Source: VRUE01 sp036376775
GTDB lineage: Bacteria; Actinomycetota; Thermoleophilia; Solirubrobacterales; 70-9
Length of the DNA: 12,024 bases
NCBI GenBank assembly: GCA_036376775.1
Contig: DASUZP010000103.1
Span: forward strand, 1 to 12,024
Reading direction: 5' to 3'
The position numbers and the translations under genes are program-made. Positions 1-6,776 of the stretch are shown in pieces; position 1 is the first letter of the stretch; every line of letters begins with the position of its first letter. The notes beneath the pieces were generated by a model. It was not told the DNA's origin. It did no database searches and saw only the letters and a program-made list of their open reading frames with translations.

Positions 1-288
1 GTCGTCGAACAGATCGGCGACGTCTCCTCCGGTGGCTACCTCTTGATCTTCTGGATGTTCCAGAACCCCCCCGACCTGATCTTCAGCCTGATCAAGGGCA
101 TGTTCATGGCGACCGCGATCGTGATGGTCGGCTGCTACTACGGCTACACCGCCTCCGGTGGGCCGGTGGGAGTCGGTACCGCGACCGCCAAGTCGATGGT
201 CCTCAACATCGTTCTAGTCCACATCATCGGGATGCTCGGCACCCTCGTCTTCTGGGGCGCCAACCCGAGAGCGCCGATAGGAGGCTGA
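1..288 (+). CDS. MlaE/YrbE-type ABC transporter permease (C-terminal part)
   Basis: The reading frame is open from base 1 and ends at TGA 286-288, so about 95 C-terminal residues are visible and the start lies outside the window. The visible part has two hydrophobic segments separated by a glycine-rich loop (GYTASGGPVGVG), followed by a final membrane helix and a short tail ending in PIGG. That loop, then an A/T-rich turn and a last helix, is the conserved end of MlaE/YrbE permeases, the membrane subunits of Mla/Mce phospholipid transporters. The gene is followed after 8 bases by the matching MlaF-type ATPase, as expected for a permease-ATPase operon. The family is assigned from C-terminal sequence only; the specific substrate is unknown. 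Confidence 0.85.
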   Translation, partial: VVEQIGDVSSGGYLLIFWMFQNPPDLIFSLIKGMFMATAIVMVGCYYGYTASGGPVGVGTATAKSMVLNIVLVHIIGMLGTLVFWGANPRAPIGG

Positions 289-296
289 GTACGCTT

Positions 297-1256
297 ATGG
301 CTATGGATGAGCCGAGCCAGATTCGTGACGAAGAAGAGAAGCAGGCGCTCGCCAAAGAGGCGGCTGCCGAACCGGCTCCCAGCGGCCCCTACATCAGCGA
401 GGACGGGGCGACGATGGGTCGCGACTTCGTCATCCCCGGCGTCGACCCGGCCGAGGCCGACCCCTACCGCTTCCACACCGGGCGCAAGCGCGACCACGGC
501 AGCACCGACGCGATCGAGATCATCAACCTGGTCAAGCAGTTCGGCCGGGCGCGGATCCTCAACGGCCTCAACCTCGGCCTGCCCGAAGACCAGGTCTCGA
601 TGGTGCTCGGTCCCTCGGGCACCGGCAAGAGCGTCCTGATCAAGCACATCGTCGGCCTCCTCTACCCGGACTCCGGCGACGTGCTCGTGCACGGCGAATC
701 GATCCCGGCGATGACCGACGACGAACTCTTCGACGTGCGCAAAAAGTTCGGCCTCCTGTTCCAGGACGGGGCGCTGTTCGGCTCGATGAACATCTATGAC
801 AACACCGCCTTCCCGCTGCGTCAGCACACCGACAAAAGCGAGGAGGAGATCGGCGAGATCGTCAACCGCCGGCTCAAGGAGGTCGGCCTGGCCGAGGCGA
901 TCTACAAGATGCCGAACGAGCTCTCGGGCGGAATGCGCAAGCGTGCCGGCTTTGCCCGGGCGCTGGTACTGGAACCGGCGATCGTGATGTTCGACGAGCC
1001 CGACTCGGGGCTCGACCCGGTGCGCACGGCGCTGCTCTGCGAGTTGATCCGCGAGGTCCACGCCGAGAACGGCGGTTGCTACCTGGTGATCAGCCACGAC
1101 CTCAACACGGCGCGACGCATCTCCGATTTCATCGCCGTCCTCTGGAACGGCAAAATCGTCGAGTCGGGGCCCAAAGAGGAACTGTTCGACTCGGAAAATC
1201 AGTTTGTGCATCAGTTCCTCAACGCTGACGTAACCGGGCCTCTTTCTATGGATTGA
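297..1256 (+). CDS. MlaF/Mkl-like ABC transporter ATPase
   Basis: This is a cytoplasmic ATPase of 319 residues that would power the MlaE-type permease encoded just upstream. Visible motifs are Walker A GPSGTGKS at 105-112, Q-loop Gln156 (FQDGALF), signature LSGGM at 209-213, Walker B IVMFDEPDSGLDP from 229 with catalytic Glu234, and switch His267 (ISHD). LFQDGALFGSMNIYDN and PDSGLDPV are typical of MlaF/Mkl (Mce-associated) ATPases rather than general importers. The first ~75 residues are an acidic, low-complexity extension before the ABC fold, longer than in E. coli MlaF. ATG 297 is chosen because AGGAGG at 279-284 lies 12 bases upstream; ATG 303 is a weaker alternative. A long hairpin repeat starts 5 bases after the stop. 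Lipid transport is inferred from family and neighbour; direction and substrate are not shown. Confidence 0.92.
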   Translation: MAMDEPSQIRDEEEKQALAKEAAAEPAPSGPYISEDGATMGRDFVIPGVDPAEADPYRFHTGRKRDHGSTDAIEIINLVKQFGRARILNGLNLGLPEDQVSMVLGPSGTGKSVLIKHIVGLLYPDSGDVLVHGESIPAMTDDELFDVRKKFGLLFQDGALFGSMNIYDNTAFPLRQHTDKSEEEIGEIVNRRLKEVGLAEAIYKMPNELSGGMRKRAGFARALVLEPAIVMFDEPDSGLDPVRTALLCELIREVHAENGGCYLVISHDLNTARRISDFIAVLWNGKIVESGPKEELFDSENQFVHQFLNADVTGPLSMD

Positions 1257-1260
1257 GCGG

Positions 1261-1377
1261 GGGGAGGCCATCCGGTACCCCTCCCGGCTCAACTTTTCGG
1301 TGGATCGCCGGCAGCCGTCCGAGATTGAATTGACGAAAAAGTACAAGCCGCCGGGAGGGGCACCGGACGTCCTCCCC
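1261..1377 (+). repeat. Long hairpin repeat, copy A
   Basis: This is a ~117-base imperfect inverted repeat filling the gap between the MlaF-type gene and the MMPL gene. The outer arms pair GGGGAGG (1261-1267) with CCTCCCC (1371-1377). They continue through TCCGGT and CCCCTCCCGGC opposite GCCGGGAGGGG and ACCGGA, with a few mismatches. Inside lies the motif shared with copies B and C: CTCAACTTTTCG at 1288-1299 opposite CGAAAAAGTACAAG at 1334-1347, then an apical part with GGTGGATCGCC and a GC-rich hairpin. It has the same orientation as copy C and is opposite to B. It begins 5 bases after the stop of the upstream gene, and no run of T follows the stem. It is the most diverged copy: one T is missing from the inner T-run and the internal loop seen in B and C is closed by GC pairs. 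Confidence 0.85.
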
Positions 1378-1397
1378 CCAACCCGCGGACGGCGACC

Positions 1398-4004
1398 GTG
1401 ATCCAGGGGGGCGGCGTCGGGAGCTGGTTTTCTCGCGTAGCTGTCTGGTCTGTGCGGCGTGCGCGGGCGGTGCTCGTCACCTGCTTGTTCCTCGCTGTTG
1501 GAGCTGGGGTGGTCGCTACGCAGTTGCCGACCGATGCAGCTACGAACACGCTGGTCGATTCGGACACGGCCAGCTACCGGGCCACCCAGCAGGTCAAGGG
1601 CGACTTTGGTGAAGAACCCATTGTCATCCTCGCCGAGGGGGATCTTCAGCGCCTCGTTCTGACTTCGAACCTTGGGCGCTTGTTGCGGCTCGAGGGCTGT
1701 CTGTCCGGCAAGGTGCCGAAGGGGGCGGAGCCGATTCCGGGGCCGTGTGCGGAACTTGCCGAACAGGACCCGGTGCGCTCTGTAGTCGGCCCGGCGACCT
1801 TCCTCAACGAGGCGGTGATCCAGATTCAGCGCCAGTTGCAGCGGCTTGCCGCCACCGTTCCGCCGGACAGGCTGCGCGACCTACTGCTCGAAATCGGCGC
1901 CAAGTACGGGATCGCCAGCGCGCCGAGCCTCTCCAATCCGAACTTCCTCGCCGCGATCGTCTTCGACCTGCGCAAGGAACGCGACATCCCCAAGGCCCGC
2001 CTCGCGTATCTCTTCCCCAACGGACACTCGGCGCAGATCGTTCTGCGCTTGCGCTCCGATCTGAGCGAAGCGGAGCGCCATCGCGCCATCGAGACGATCA
2101 AGGCCGTAGTCCACGATCCGGTAGCTCGTCCGGAGTGCAAGTTCAAGGGCAAGCCCGAGCGCTGCTTCCAGCTGCACGGTGGCCGCTTCGTCATCTCCGG
2201 CGTCCCGGTCGTCGTCGACGGGGTGACTCGCGCTCTCAAGGACGCGCTACTGGTTCTGCTCGGGGTGGCGCTGATTGTCATGGCGCTGGTCCTGATGCTC
2301 GTCCTCCGCTCGCGCTGGCGGCTGTTGCCACTCGGCATCGCGCTAGCGGCTTCCGCTTTCACCTTTGGGCTCTTCGGCTTGGTCGGAGGCTCGCTGACCA
2401 TGGCCTCGATTGCTGTCCTTCCGATCCTGATCGGGCTTGCAGTGGACTATGCGATTCAGCTTCAGGCCCGCTATGACGAGGCAGTCGCGATCGGTGCGAG
2501 CCCTGGTGCTGATGCTGCGCGCCTAGCTGCCTCGGGCGGCGGCCCGACGATCGCTATCGCCTGCCTGGCAACGGGTGCCGGCTTCCTGGCCCTCCAACTC
2601 TCACCGACCCCGATGGTGCGCAGCTTCGGCCTCCTCCTAATTGTCGGCATAGCCATCGCATTCACCCTGGCCTTCATAGCTGGCTTCGCAGCCCTCAGCC
2701 TGCGCCCCGACAGGGCGGGAGTGTCGGGTCCCCCGGAGACGCGCGGCGTCCTGTTTTTCGCACCGCAGGCTTGGCGAGAGAAGCTCGCCGCAAGGCGAAA
2801 AACCCAGCGCGCGGAGGGGGACCCGTCGCTCCCGCCCCTCATCGACCGGGTTCTTGCCGTCGCTCGCGCGCATCCGCAGAGGGTGCTGGCGGTCGGTCTG
2901 GCCCTCGCCGTCATCGGCTGGGGTGTCGGTACGCAGATCGAAACGCAGACCGACATCCGCGCGCTGGCGCCGCAGAACGTCGAAGCGGTGCGCGAACTGA
3001 ATGAGCTGCAGGATGTGACCGGGGTGTCCGGGGAGTTGGATGTCAGCGTCACGGCGCCCGACCTGACCGATCCCGCGACGATTCGGTGGATGGCTGCGTT
3101 CAAGCGCAGGGCGTTGCGGGCTGGTGGCTTCTCTGGGGCAGAACCAAGCTGTCAGAGGGCGGAAATCTGCCCGGGGCCCGCCCTGTCGGACTTTGTTACT
3201 GGCGGCAGTCTCACCGGTGCGACTGGATCGTTGACCCGCAAAGGCATCCGTACTGCGCTGAGCCAGATCCCTGTCTACGACCTGCGGCAGGTGGCGACCG
3301 CCGATCCGAAGACCGGGCTGCCGGCAGGGACGGCGCTGCTGGGGTTCGGAATCCGTGCCCAATCGCTGGAGGACCAGCAGGCGTTGATCGATCGCATTCG
3401 GGGTGAGGTCGGTATCCCCGGCGCAAAAGGTGGACCGCCACGGGGGGTCGAAGTTGAGCTGGCGGGCCTGCCGGTGATTGCGGCAGCGGCTGCCAGCGAT
3501 CTTTCCGACAGCCGTTATCTGCTGACGCTGGCGGGACTGATCGCTGTCGCGCTGGTGTTGTTGTTGGTTTATCGGTCGCTCTCCCGCGCGCTGGTGCCGT
3601 TGGTGCCCGTCGTCATGGCAACGGGCTGGTCGGCGCTGGTGCTCTGGGTGACGCGTGTTCCGCTCAACCCGATGTCGGCTGCCCTGGGGGCGTTGACGAT
3701 CGCGATCGCCACCGAGTTCAGCGTCATTCTTGCCGCCCGCTTTCGCCAGGAGCGGCGTGCCGGGCGTGAGCTCGGGGCGGCGTTGCGTCAGGCCTACGCT
3801 CGTACCGGCGCCGCTGTGTTGGCGTCTGGTGTTACCGCGATCGCGGGCTTTGCCGTCCTGATTGCCAGCGATGTGGCGATGCTGCGCGATTTCGGCTTCG
3901 TCACCGTGATCGACCTTGCCGTAGCGCTGCTCGGTGTGATCGTGGCGCTGCCCGCGGCGCTCGTCTGGGTCGAGCGCCTGGGTGCGAGGAGGGTAGAGGC
4001 TTGA
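1398..4004 (+). CDS. MMPL/RND-superfamily transporter (HAE3-like)
   Basis: This is an 868-residue inner-membrane protein with the duplicated RND plan. TM1 is near 24-41, followed by a large extracytoplasmic domain to ~285. A five-helix block follows at ~288-440, then a charged cytoplasmic linker, TM7 near 490-512, a second extracytoplasmic domain to ~700 and a final helix block to 860. The proton-relay TM4 motif is present as IGLAVDY with Asp350. The equivalent site in the second half is IAIATEF with Glu773. Family members export lipids, hopanoids or drugs using the proton gradient; the MlaE/MlaF genes just upstream favour a lipid-type substrate, which is inference. GTG 1398 is the first usable start after an in-frame stop at 1326, but no ribosome site precedes it. 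The stop overlaps the next gene by 4 bases. Confidence 0.88.
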   Translation: MIQGGGVGSWFSRVAVWSVRRARAVLVTCLFLAVGAGVVATQLPTDAATNTLVDSDTASYRATQQVKGDFGEEPIVILAEGDLQRLVLTSNLGRLLRLEGCLSGKVPKGAEPIPGPCAELAEQDPVRSVVGPATFLNEAVIQIQRQLQRLAATVPPDRLRDLLLEIGAKYGIASAPSLSNPNFLAAIVFDLRKERDIPKARLAYLFPNGHSAQIVLRLRSDLSEAERHRAIETIKAVVHDPVARPECKFKGKPERCFQLHGGRFVISGVPVVVDGVTRALKDALLVLLGVALIVMALVLMLVLRSRWRLLPLGIALAASAFTFGLFGLVGGSLTMASIAVLPILIGLAVDYAIQLQARYDEAVAIGASPGADAARLAASGGGPTIAIACLATGAGFLALQLSPTPMVRSFGLLLIVGIAIAFTLAFIAGFAALSLRPDRAGVSGPPETRGVLFFAPQAWREKLAARRKTQRAEGDPSLPPLIDRVLAVARAHPQRVLAVGLALAVIGWGVGTQIETQTDIRALAPQNVEAVRELNELQDVTGVSGELDVSVTAPDLTDPATIRWMAAFKRRALRAGGFSGAEPSCQRAEICPGPALSDFVTGGSLTGATGSLTRKGIRTALSQIPVYDLRQVATADPKTGLPAGTALLGFGIRAQSLEDQQALIDRIRGEVGIPGAKGGPPRGVEVELAGLPVIAAAAASDLSDSRYLLTLAGLIAVALVLLLVYRSLSRALVPLVPVVMATGWSALVLWVTRVPLNPMSAALGALTIAIATEFSVILAARFRQERRAGRELGAALRQAYARTGAAVLASGVTAIAGFAVLIASDVAMLRDFGFVTVIDLAVALLGVIVALPAALVWVERLGARRVEA

Positions 4005-4660
4005 AAGACCGCTACTCGATCCTCGTCGGCCTGATCTTCGTCGCGATCGTCGCCGTCGCCCTGCTCCACGGTGTTCCCGGTGGCGGGGGTACCCTCGGGT
4101 TGGACGACCAGCCGCCGCGCTGGGCGCTGCCCGAGTTCGCGGTCCCCGCTGCCGCCGGCAAGCTCGAAGGCGACGCCAACGTCGCCCAGGACGATTGCTC
4201 GGCCGCGCGCCTGCCCTGTCCGGCGGATTCCCGCCGTACCGCTGCCTGCCAGGTGCGCACGCCCGGCGCGATCCGGGTCTGCGATCTCTTCGGTCGACCC
4301 TTGCTGATCTCGTTCTGGTTCAGCAAGGGCGGCGACTGCGTCGACCAGCAGGATGTCGTCAATCGTGTCTACCCGCGCTACCGTGGACGCGTGAACTTTC
4401 TCTCAGTGGACATTCGCGACGATCGCGACACCGTCCGCGACCTGATCCGGCGCCATCGCTGGACCATGCCGGTCGGCTATGACCGCGATGGCGCCGTGGC
4501 GAGCCTCTACCGCGTCGGCGGCTGCCCGACCTTCGCCTATGCCTATCCAGGCGGGACGCTGGAGAGCGCCAGTATCGGCAATCTCGACGCGAACGCCCTC
4601 GGCGGGCGGATCGAACGGTTGCTGCAGGCAAGCGCGGCCGCGGAAGAGGACCGGGGGTGA
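4001..4660 (+). CDS. Membrane-anchored thioredoxin-fold (TlpA/redoxin-like) protein without CXXC
   Basis: This is a 219-residue protein with an N-terminal signal anchor (hydrophobic residues 6-22), so the rest should face outside the membrane. The thioredoxin-like fold is seen from PLLISFWFSKGGDC, the strand NFLSVDIRDD, MPVGYDRDGAVASLYRVGG and a cis-proline at GCP (Pro176). The usual WCXXC site is replaced by SKGGDC with one cysteine, Cys113. Further cysteines lie before the fold (C66, C73, C84, C94 approximately) and at Cys175. It therefore may not act as an ordinary two-cysteine reductase; a one-cysteine mechanism or a structural role is possible. The start is TTG 4001 with AGGAGGG at 3987-3993, 7 bases upstream. 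It overlaps the transporter stop as TTGA, so the two genes are probably translationally coupled and share an envelope job. Confidence 0.75.
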   Translation: MKDRYSILVGLIFVAIVAVALLHGVPGGGGTLGLDDQPPRWALPEFAVPAAAGKLEGDANVAQDDCSAARLPCPADSRRTAACQVRTPGAIRVCDLFGRPLLISFWFSKGGDCVDQQDVVNRVYPRYRGRVNFLSVDIRDDRDTVRDLIRRHRWTMPVGYDRDGAVASLYRVGGCPTFAYAYPGGTLESASIGNLDANALGGRIERLLQASAAAEEDRG

Positions 4661-5325
4661 GCGCCGGCGGCGCCGATTCGGGGCTCGGTGAGTCCACCTC
4701 GACCCTCGGCTGGGTCGCGCCGCACGTGGCCGCCGAGTTCCCTGGCCTCGGCATCTCCTGGATCGAGGTCGACGGCAAGCCCGGGCGCAGTCCGGAGCCG
4801 GTCGAGCGCCGCCTGCGCGACACGTCGAACCGCTTCTACGGATCCCACGCGATCCACATGCGCGAACGGCCGATCCCCTGGGCCTACCGCGTCTTCTTCC
4901 GCCAGATCGGCCTCGACCCCGACCGCACCCGCACCCCGGTCGAGCAACTCGCCCTCGACCGCCTCCAGGACGGTGGCTTCAAGACCCGAGGCCTGCCCGC
5001 CGACGCGCTGACGATCGCCACCGTCGAGACCGGGATTGCACTGCGTGCTTTCGACGCCGCGCGGCTCGACGGGGCACTCTGCATCCGCGACTCCGCCCCC
5101 GGCGAGTCGCTCGAGGGGCGTCCTGGGGAGCTCTCGCACGGGACGCTGGTGATCGCCGACGGGCGCGCGCCCACCGGGCTCCTCTTTGGCGCCACCGACG
5201 AGGGGTGCGCAGTCCGTCGCGGTACCCGGCGCATAGCGATCGCCGCCGTCCAGGTCGACGGCGTTCCCCAGATCGCCGTCGACGAGGCGCTGTGGATGGT
5301 CGCCACGACGCTCGAAGCCGCTTAA
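4657..5325 (+). CDS. B3/B4 domain protein (PheRS beta-like, COG3382 type)
   Basis: This 222-residue soluble protein matches the stand-alone B3/B4 domain otherwise found in the phenylalanyl-tRNA synthetase beta chain. The order of blocks fits: AYRVFFRQIGLDPDRTRTP near 70-88, an EQLALDRLQDGGF helix, the strand LTIATVETGIALRAFD, LDGALCIRDSAPGE, then a GELSHGTLVIADG strand and a terminal GATDEGCAVRRGTRRIAIAAVQVDG. Free-standing members are thought to bind or edit mischarged tRNA or related nucleotide ligands, but their role is mostly untested. GTG 4657 overlaps the stop of the thioredoxin-like gene (GTGA), and GAAGAGGA just upstream can serve as ribosome site, so it is the third gene of a coupled cluster. 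The link to transport is not obvious and may be only positional. Confidence 0.78.
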   Translation: MSAGGADSGLGESTSTLGWVAPHVAAEFPGLGISWIEVDGKPGRSPEPVERRLRDTSNRFYGSHAIHMRERPIPWAYRVFFRQIGLDPDRTRTPVEQLALDRLQDGGFKTRGLPADALTIATVETGIALRAFDAARLDGALCIRDSAPGESLEGRPGELSHGTLVIADGRAPTGLLFGATDEGCAVRRGTRRIAIAAVQVDGVPQIAVDEALWMVATTLEAA

Positions 5326-5333
5326 CGTGAGCA

Positions 5334-5364
5334 TTGCGATCATGGCGGCGCCTTGATTTACACT
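5334..5364 (+). promoter_or_regulatory. Putative promoter of the coiled-coil gene
   Basis: A -10-like TACACT lies at 5359-5364 and a weak -35-like TTGCGA at 5334-5339 (19-base spacer). Transcription would start near 5371, giving a leader of only ~5 bases before ATG 5377. This agrees with the lack of a ribosome site there. The same TACACT hexamer precedes the minus-strand gene starting at 8379. Confidence 0.35.
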
Positions 5365-5376
5365 CGGTGTCGGGCT

Positions 5377-5877
5377 ATGCCGGAATTGCTCGAACGAGAG
5401 AGAAGCACCGAGCTTCGCGTAGGTGGCGACGAGCGCCTCGCGCGGGCCGAGCTGCGGCGTCAGATCGGGCGCCTCGAAGCGAGGCTTGGTGCGCTGGTCG
5501 CAGAGGCCTTCCCGCGCCTGCAGATCGACGCCGGTGTCGCGGCTGTCGCGAGCGAGCCGCGGGCGCTCGGACTCGGCGATCTGGAGGCGATCCGCGATTC
5601 GCTGGCAACGCAGATCGGCGCCGCGCAGCGCCAACTGCAGGAGCGCATCGAGCTCGAGACCCGCAACCGCGAGCTGCTGGAGCGCATGCTGGCCTCGCCG
5701 GCCGAGCACAAGTGGCTGCGGATCTCGCGCGCCGATGTCGGCGAGCCCGGCTGCGGCGTCTGGCATTCCCGTCCCCGCCTCGGTCCGCTCGGCATGTTGA
5801 TGGGCTGGTGGCGGGTCAGAGTCTCATCTGGATGCCCGTTACCCGGGCGGCTTGCGGCCGTTGAGCGAGCGAGGTAA
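5377..5877 (+). CDS. Hypothetical coiled-coil protein
   Basis: I do not recognise a named family. From ATG 5377 the product is 166 residues and soluble. It has two charged helical stretches rich in Glu, Arg, Leu and Ala (about residues 10-40 and 65-107), predicted coiled coils, and a conserved-looking C-terminal part. That part has SPAEHKWLRISRADVGEPGC and a Trp/Gly/Pro-rich segment (RPRLGPLGMLMGWWRV), then GCPLP. Cysteines occur in GEPGCG and SSGCP. A TTG at 5353 would add eight residues, but ATG is preferred because a TACACT box sits 12 bases before it and no ribosome site supports the TTG. The end overlaps the next membrane-protein gene, suggesting that the two act together. Confidence 0.65.
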   Translation: MPELLERERSTELRVGGDERLARAELRRQIGRLEARLGALVAEAFPRLQIDAGVAAVASEPRALGLGDLEAIRDSLATQIGAAQRQLQERIELETRNRELLERMLASPAEHKWLRISRADVGEPGCGVWHSRPRLGPLGMLMGWWRVRVSSGCPLPGRLAAVERAR

Positions 5878-6271
5878 GAAAGCAACGAGGATCGACGACC
5901 GCCCGCCGGCGCCGTGGGGATCGTTCCCGCTTGCCGAGCTGACTGTCCTCGCCGGCATCGTCAGTCTCGTGGTCGGCGTTGTCAGCAAGGACCCGACCGC
6001 GATCGGCGTCGGCGTCGTGCTCGCCGCCCTCGGCGGGCTCGAGGTCTCGGCGCGCGAGCACTTCGCCGGCTACCGCTCGCACACGACCCTGCTAGCCGGA
6101 GTCGTCTTCGTCTTGGTAACCGGCGGCCTCTTCTACCTCGCCGGACTGATCCTCGCCGTCTGCCTGGCCACCGGCGCCGCATGCTTCGCAGCTTCCTTCT
6201 ACTTCTTGCGCCGCGCCTTCCAAAAAGCTTCTGGCGGCCTCTCCTTCAAGGCTGGGGGACTCCGGGGCTGA
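5852..6271 (+). CDS. Small multi-pass membrane protein of unknown function
   Basis: This product of up to 139 residues has about four hydrophobic helices: AELTVLAGIVSLVVGVV (~28-44), IGVGVVLAALGGLEVS (~51-66), TLLAGVVFVLVTGGLFYLAG (~79-98) and AVCLATGAACFAASFYFL (~102-119). It has a basic N-terminus and a basic tail. No family is recognised. The start is uncertain: TTG 5852 and TTG 5861 are both possible, neither has a clear ribosome site, and no ATG or GTG start is available in frame. Both choices overlap the upstream coiled-coil gene by 17-26 bases, consistent with coupled translation. Its stop lies 16 bases before hairpin repeat copy B, and it converges with the mIHF gene on the other strand. 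Confidence 0.65.
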   Translation: MRPLSERGKKATRIDDRPPAPWGSFPLAELTVLAGIVSLVVGVVSKDPTAIGVGVVLAALGGLEVSAREHFAGYRSHTTLLAGVVFVLVTGGLFYLAGLILAVCLATGAACFAASFYFLRRAFQKASGGLSFKAGGLRG

Positions 6272-6287
6272 GAGCCGGGCTTGAGAC

Positions 6288-6399
6288 GAGGCCACCCGGT
6301 AGGGCTGGAACGTCTTGTACTTTTTCGTCGAAGCCTCTGGGCGATAGCCGCAGGGCGATTCACCGAAAAAGTTAAGTGGAAGCCCTACCGGGTGGCCTC
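6288..6399 (-). repeat. Long hairpin repeat, copy B
   Basis: This is a 112-base inverted repeat between convergent genes. The outer arms are perfect over 19 bp: GAGGCCACCCGGTAGGGCT (6288-6306) against AGCCCTACCGGGTGGCCTC (6381-6399). After a small internal loop the conserved inner stem follows, CTTGTACTTTTTCG (6314-6327) with CGAAAAAGTTAAG (6364-6376). The apex includes CTGGGCGATAGCCGCAG, which can close as a short hairpin around GATA. It is inverted relative to copies A and C, so it reads in the direction of the minus-strand mIHF gene, whose stop is 14 bases away. It could stop transcription from both sides, but neither strand shows a T-run directly after the stem. Confidence 0.88.
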
Positions 6400-6423
6400 C
6401 TAAACCAGCTTTCCTAAACCAGC
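6398..6423 (-). repeat. 12-bp tandem duplication over the mIHF stop codon
   Basis: TCCTAAACCAGC occurs at 6398-6409 and again at 6412-6423, a 14-base period. The second copy contains the mIHF stop codon (CTA at 6414-6416 on the plus strand). The first copy touches the end of hairpin copy B and carries the same CTA triplet. It may be a footprint of the event that joined repeat B to the gene end. Confidence 0.7.
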
Positions 6424-6776
6424 ACCGTATCCCTGGACCGCGGGCTAAGTGCAGAGGTCAGCAGCGCCCGCTGGCGCGGCGTAAGCGTCCCGACACGCTT
6501 GTTCTCGCTCAGTGCCAGCGCCTGCAGCAGCTTGCGGGCGCGGGTGCGACCCCAGCGCCGCTGGCTGGTCAGCAACTCGGCCAGGGTCATGCTCTCGGTC
6601 TCCCAGGGGCTGTCGCGAATCACCTCGGCCACATCCACCTCGCCGCGCCCGATCGATCGCTTCAGCTCCGCCCTGGCGAGTCGCACCCGGTTGGCGCGCG
6701 CCAGAGCCTGCATGTGCTGAGGTGTCTGGGCCGCGGTTGCGCTCGTCAAAGCAGGGGCGATCGATACAGCTTCCAC
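6414..6776 (-). CDS. mihF: Integration host factor, actinobacterial type (mIHF-like)
   Basis: This 120-residue basic DNA-binding protein is unrelated to the HU/IHF fold of proteobacteria. From residue 19 it aligns by eye with mycobacterial mIHF: an ARANRVRLARAELKR helix (26-40), IGRGEVDVAEVIRD (42-55), MTLAELL (63-69), RRWGRTRARKLLQALALSENKRVGTL (73-98, the helix-two-turn-helix part) and LTPRQRALL (98-106). mIHF bends and compacts the nucleoid and assists site-specific recombination. GTG at 6774-6776 is chosen as start because GGGAGGAG (6782-6789, minus strand) sits 5 bases upstream; a longer ATG start at 6815 has no ribosome site. Here it is not next to a guanylate kinase gene, its frequent neighbour. 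Hairpin copy B follows its stop. The family call is firm; the regulatory role is inferred. Confidence 0.88.
   Translation of the reverse strand: MEAVSIAPALTSATAAQTPQHMQALARANRVRLARAELKRSIGRGEVDVAEVIRDSPWETESMTLAELLTSQRRWGRTRARKLLQALALSENKRVGTLTPRQRALLTSALSPRSRDTVLV

Noticed and set aside
144..1346. 400-codon open frame on the minus strand opposite the ATPase
   Set aside because: Shadow of the MlaF-type gene; composition is biased and no motif is visible.
1261..1377. Classical insertion sequence or MITE with target duplication
   Set aside because: No direct repeats flank any of the three copies and no transposase is in the window. Terminal arms differ between copies, unlike transposon ends.
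4543..5766. 407-codon open frame on the minus strand
   Set aside because: It spans the B3/B4 and coiled-coil genes in antisense with low-complexity translation; no family features.
6288..6399. Ordinary intrinsic terminator
   Set aside because: The stem is far longer than usual, has a conserved T-run inside the stem instead of after it, and neither strand has a U-tract following the hairpin. A termination role stays possible but not by the standard signature.
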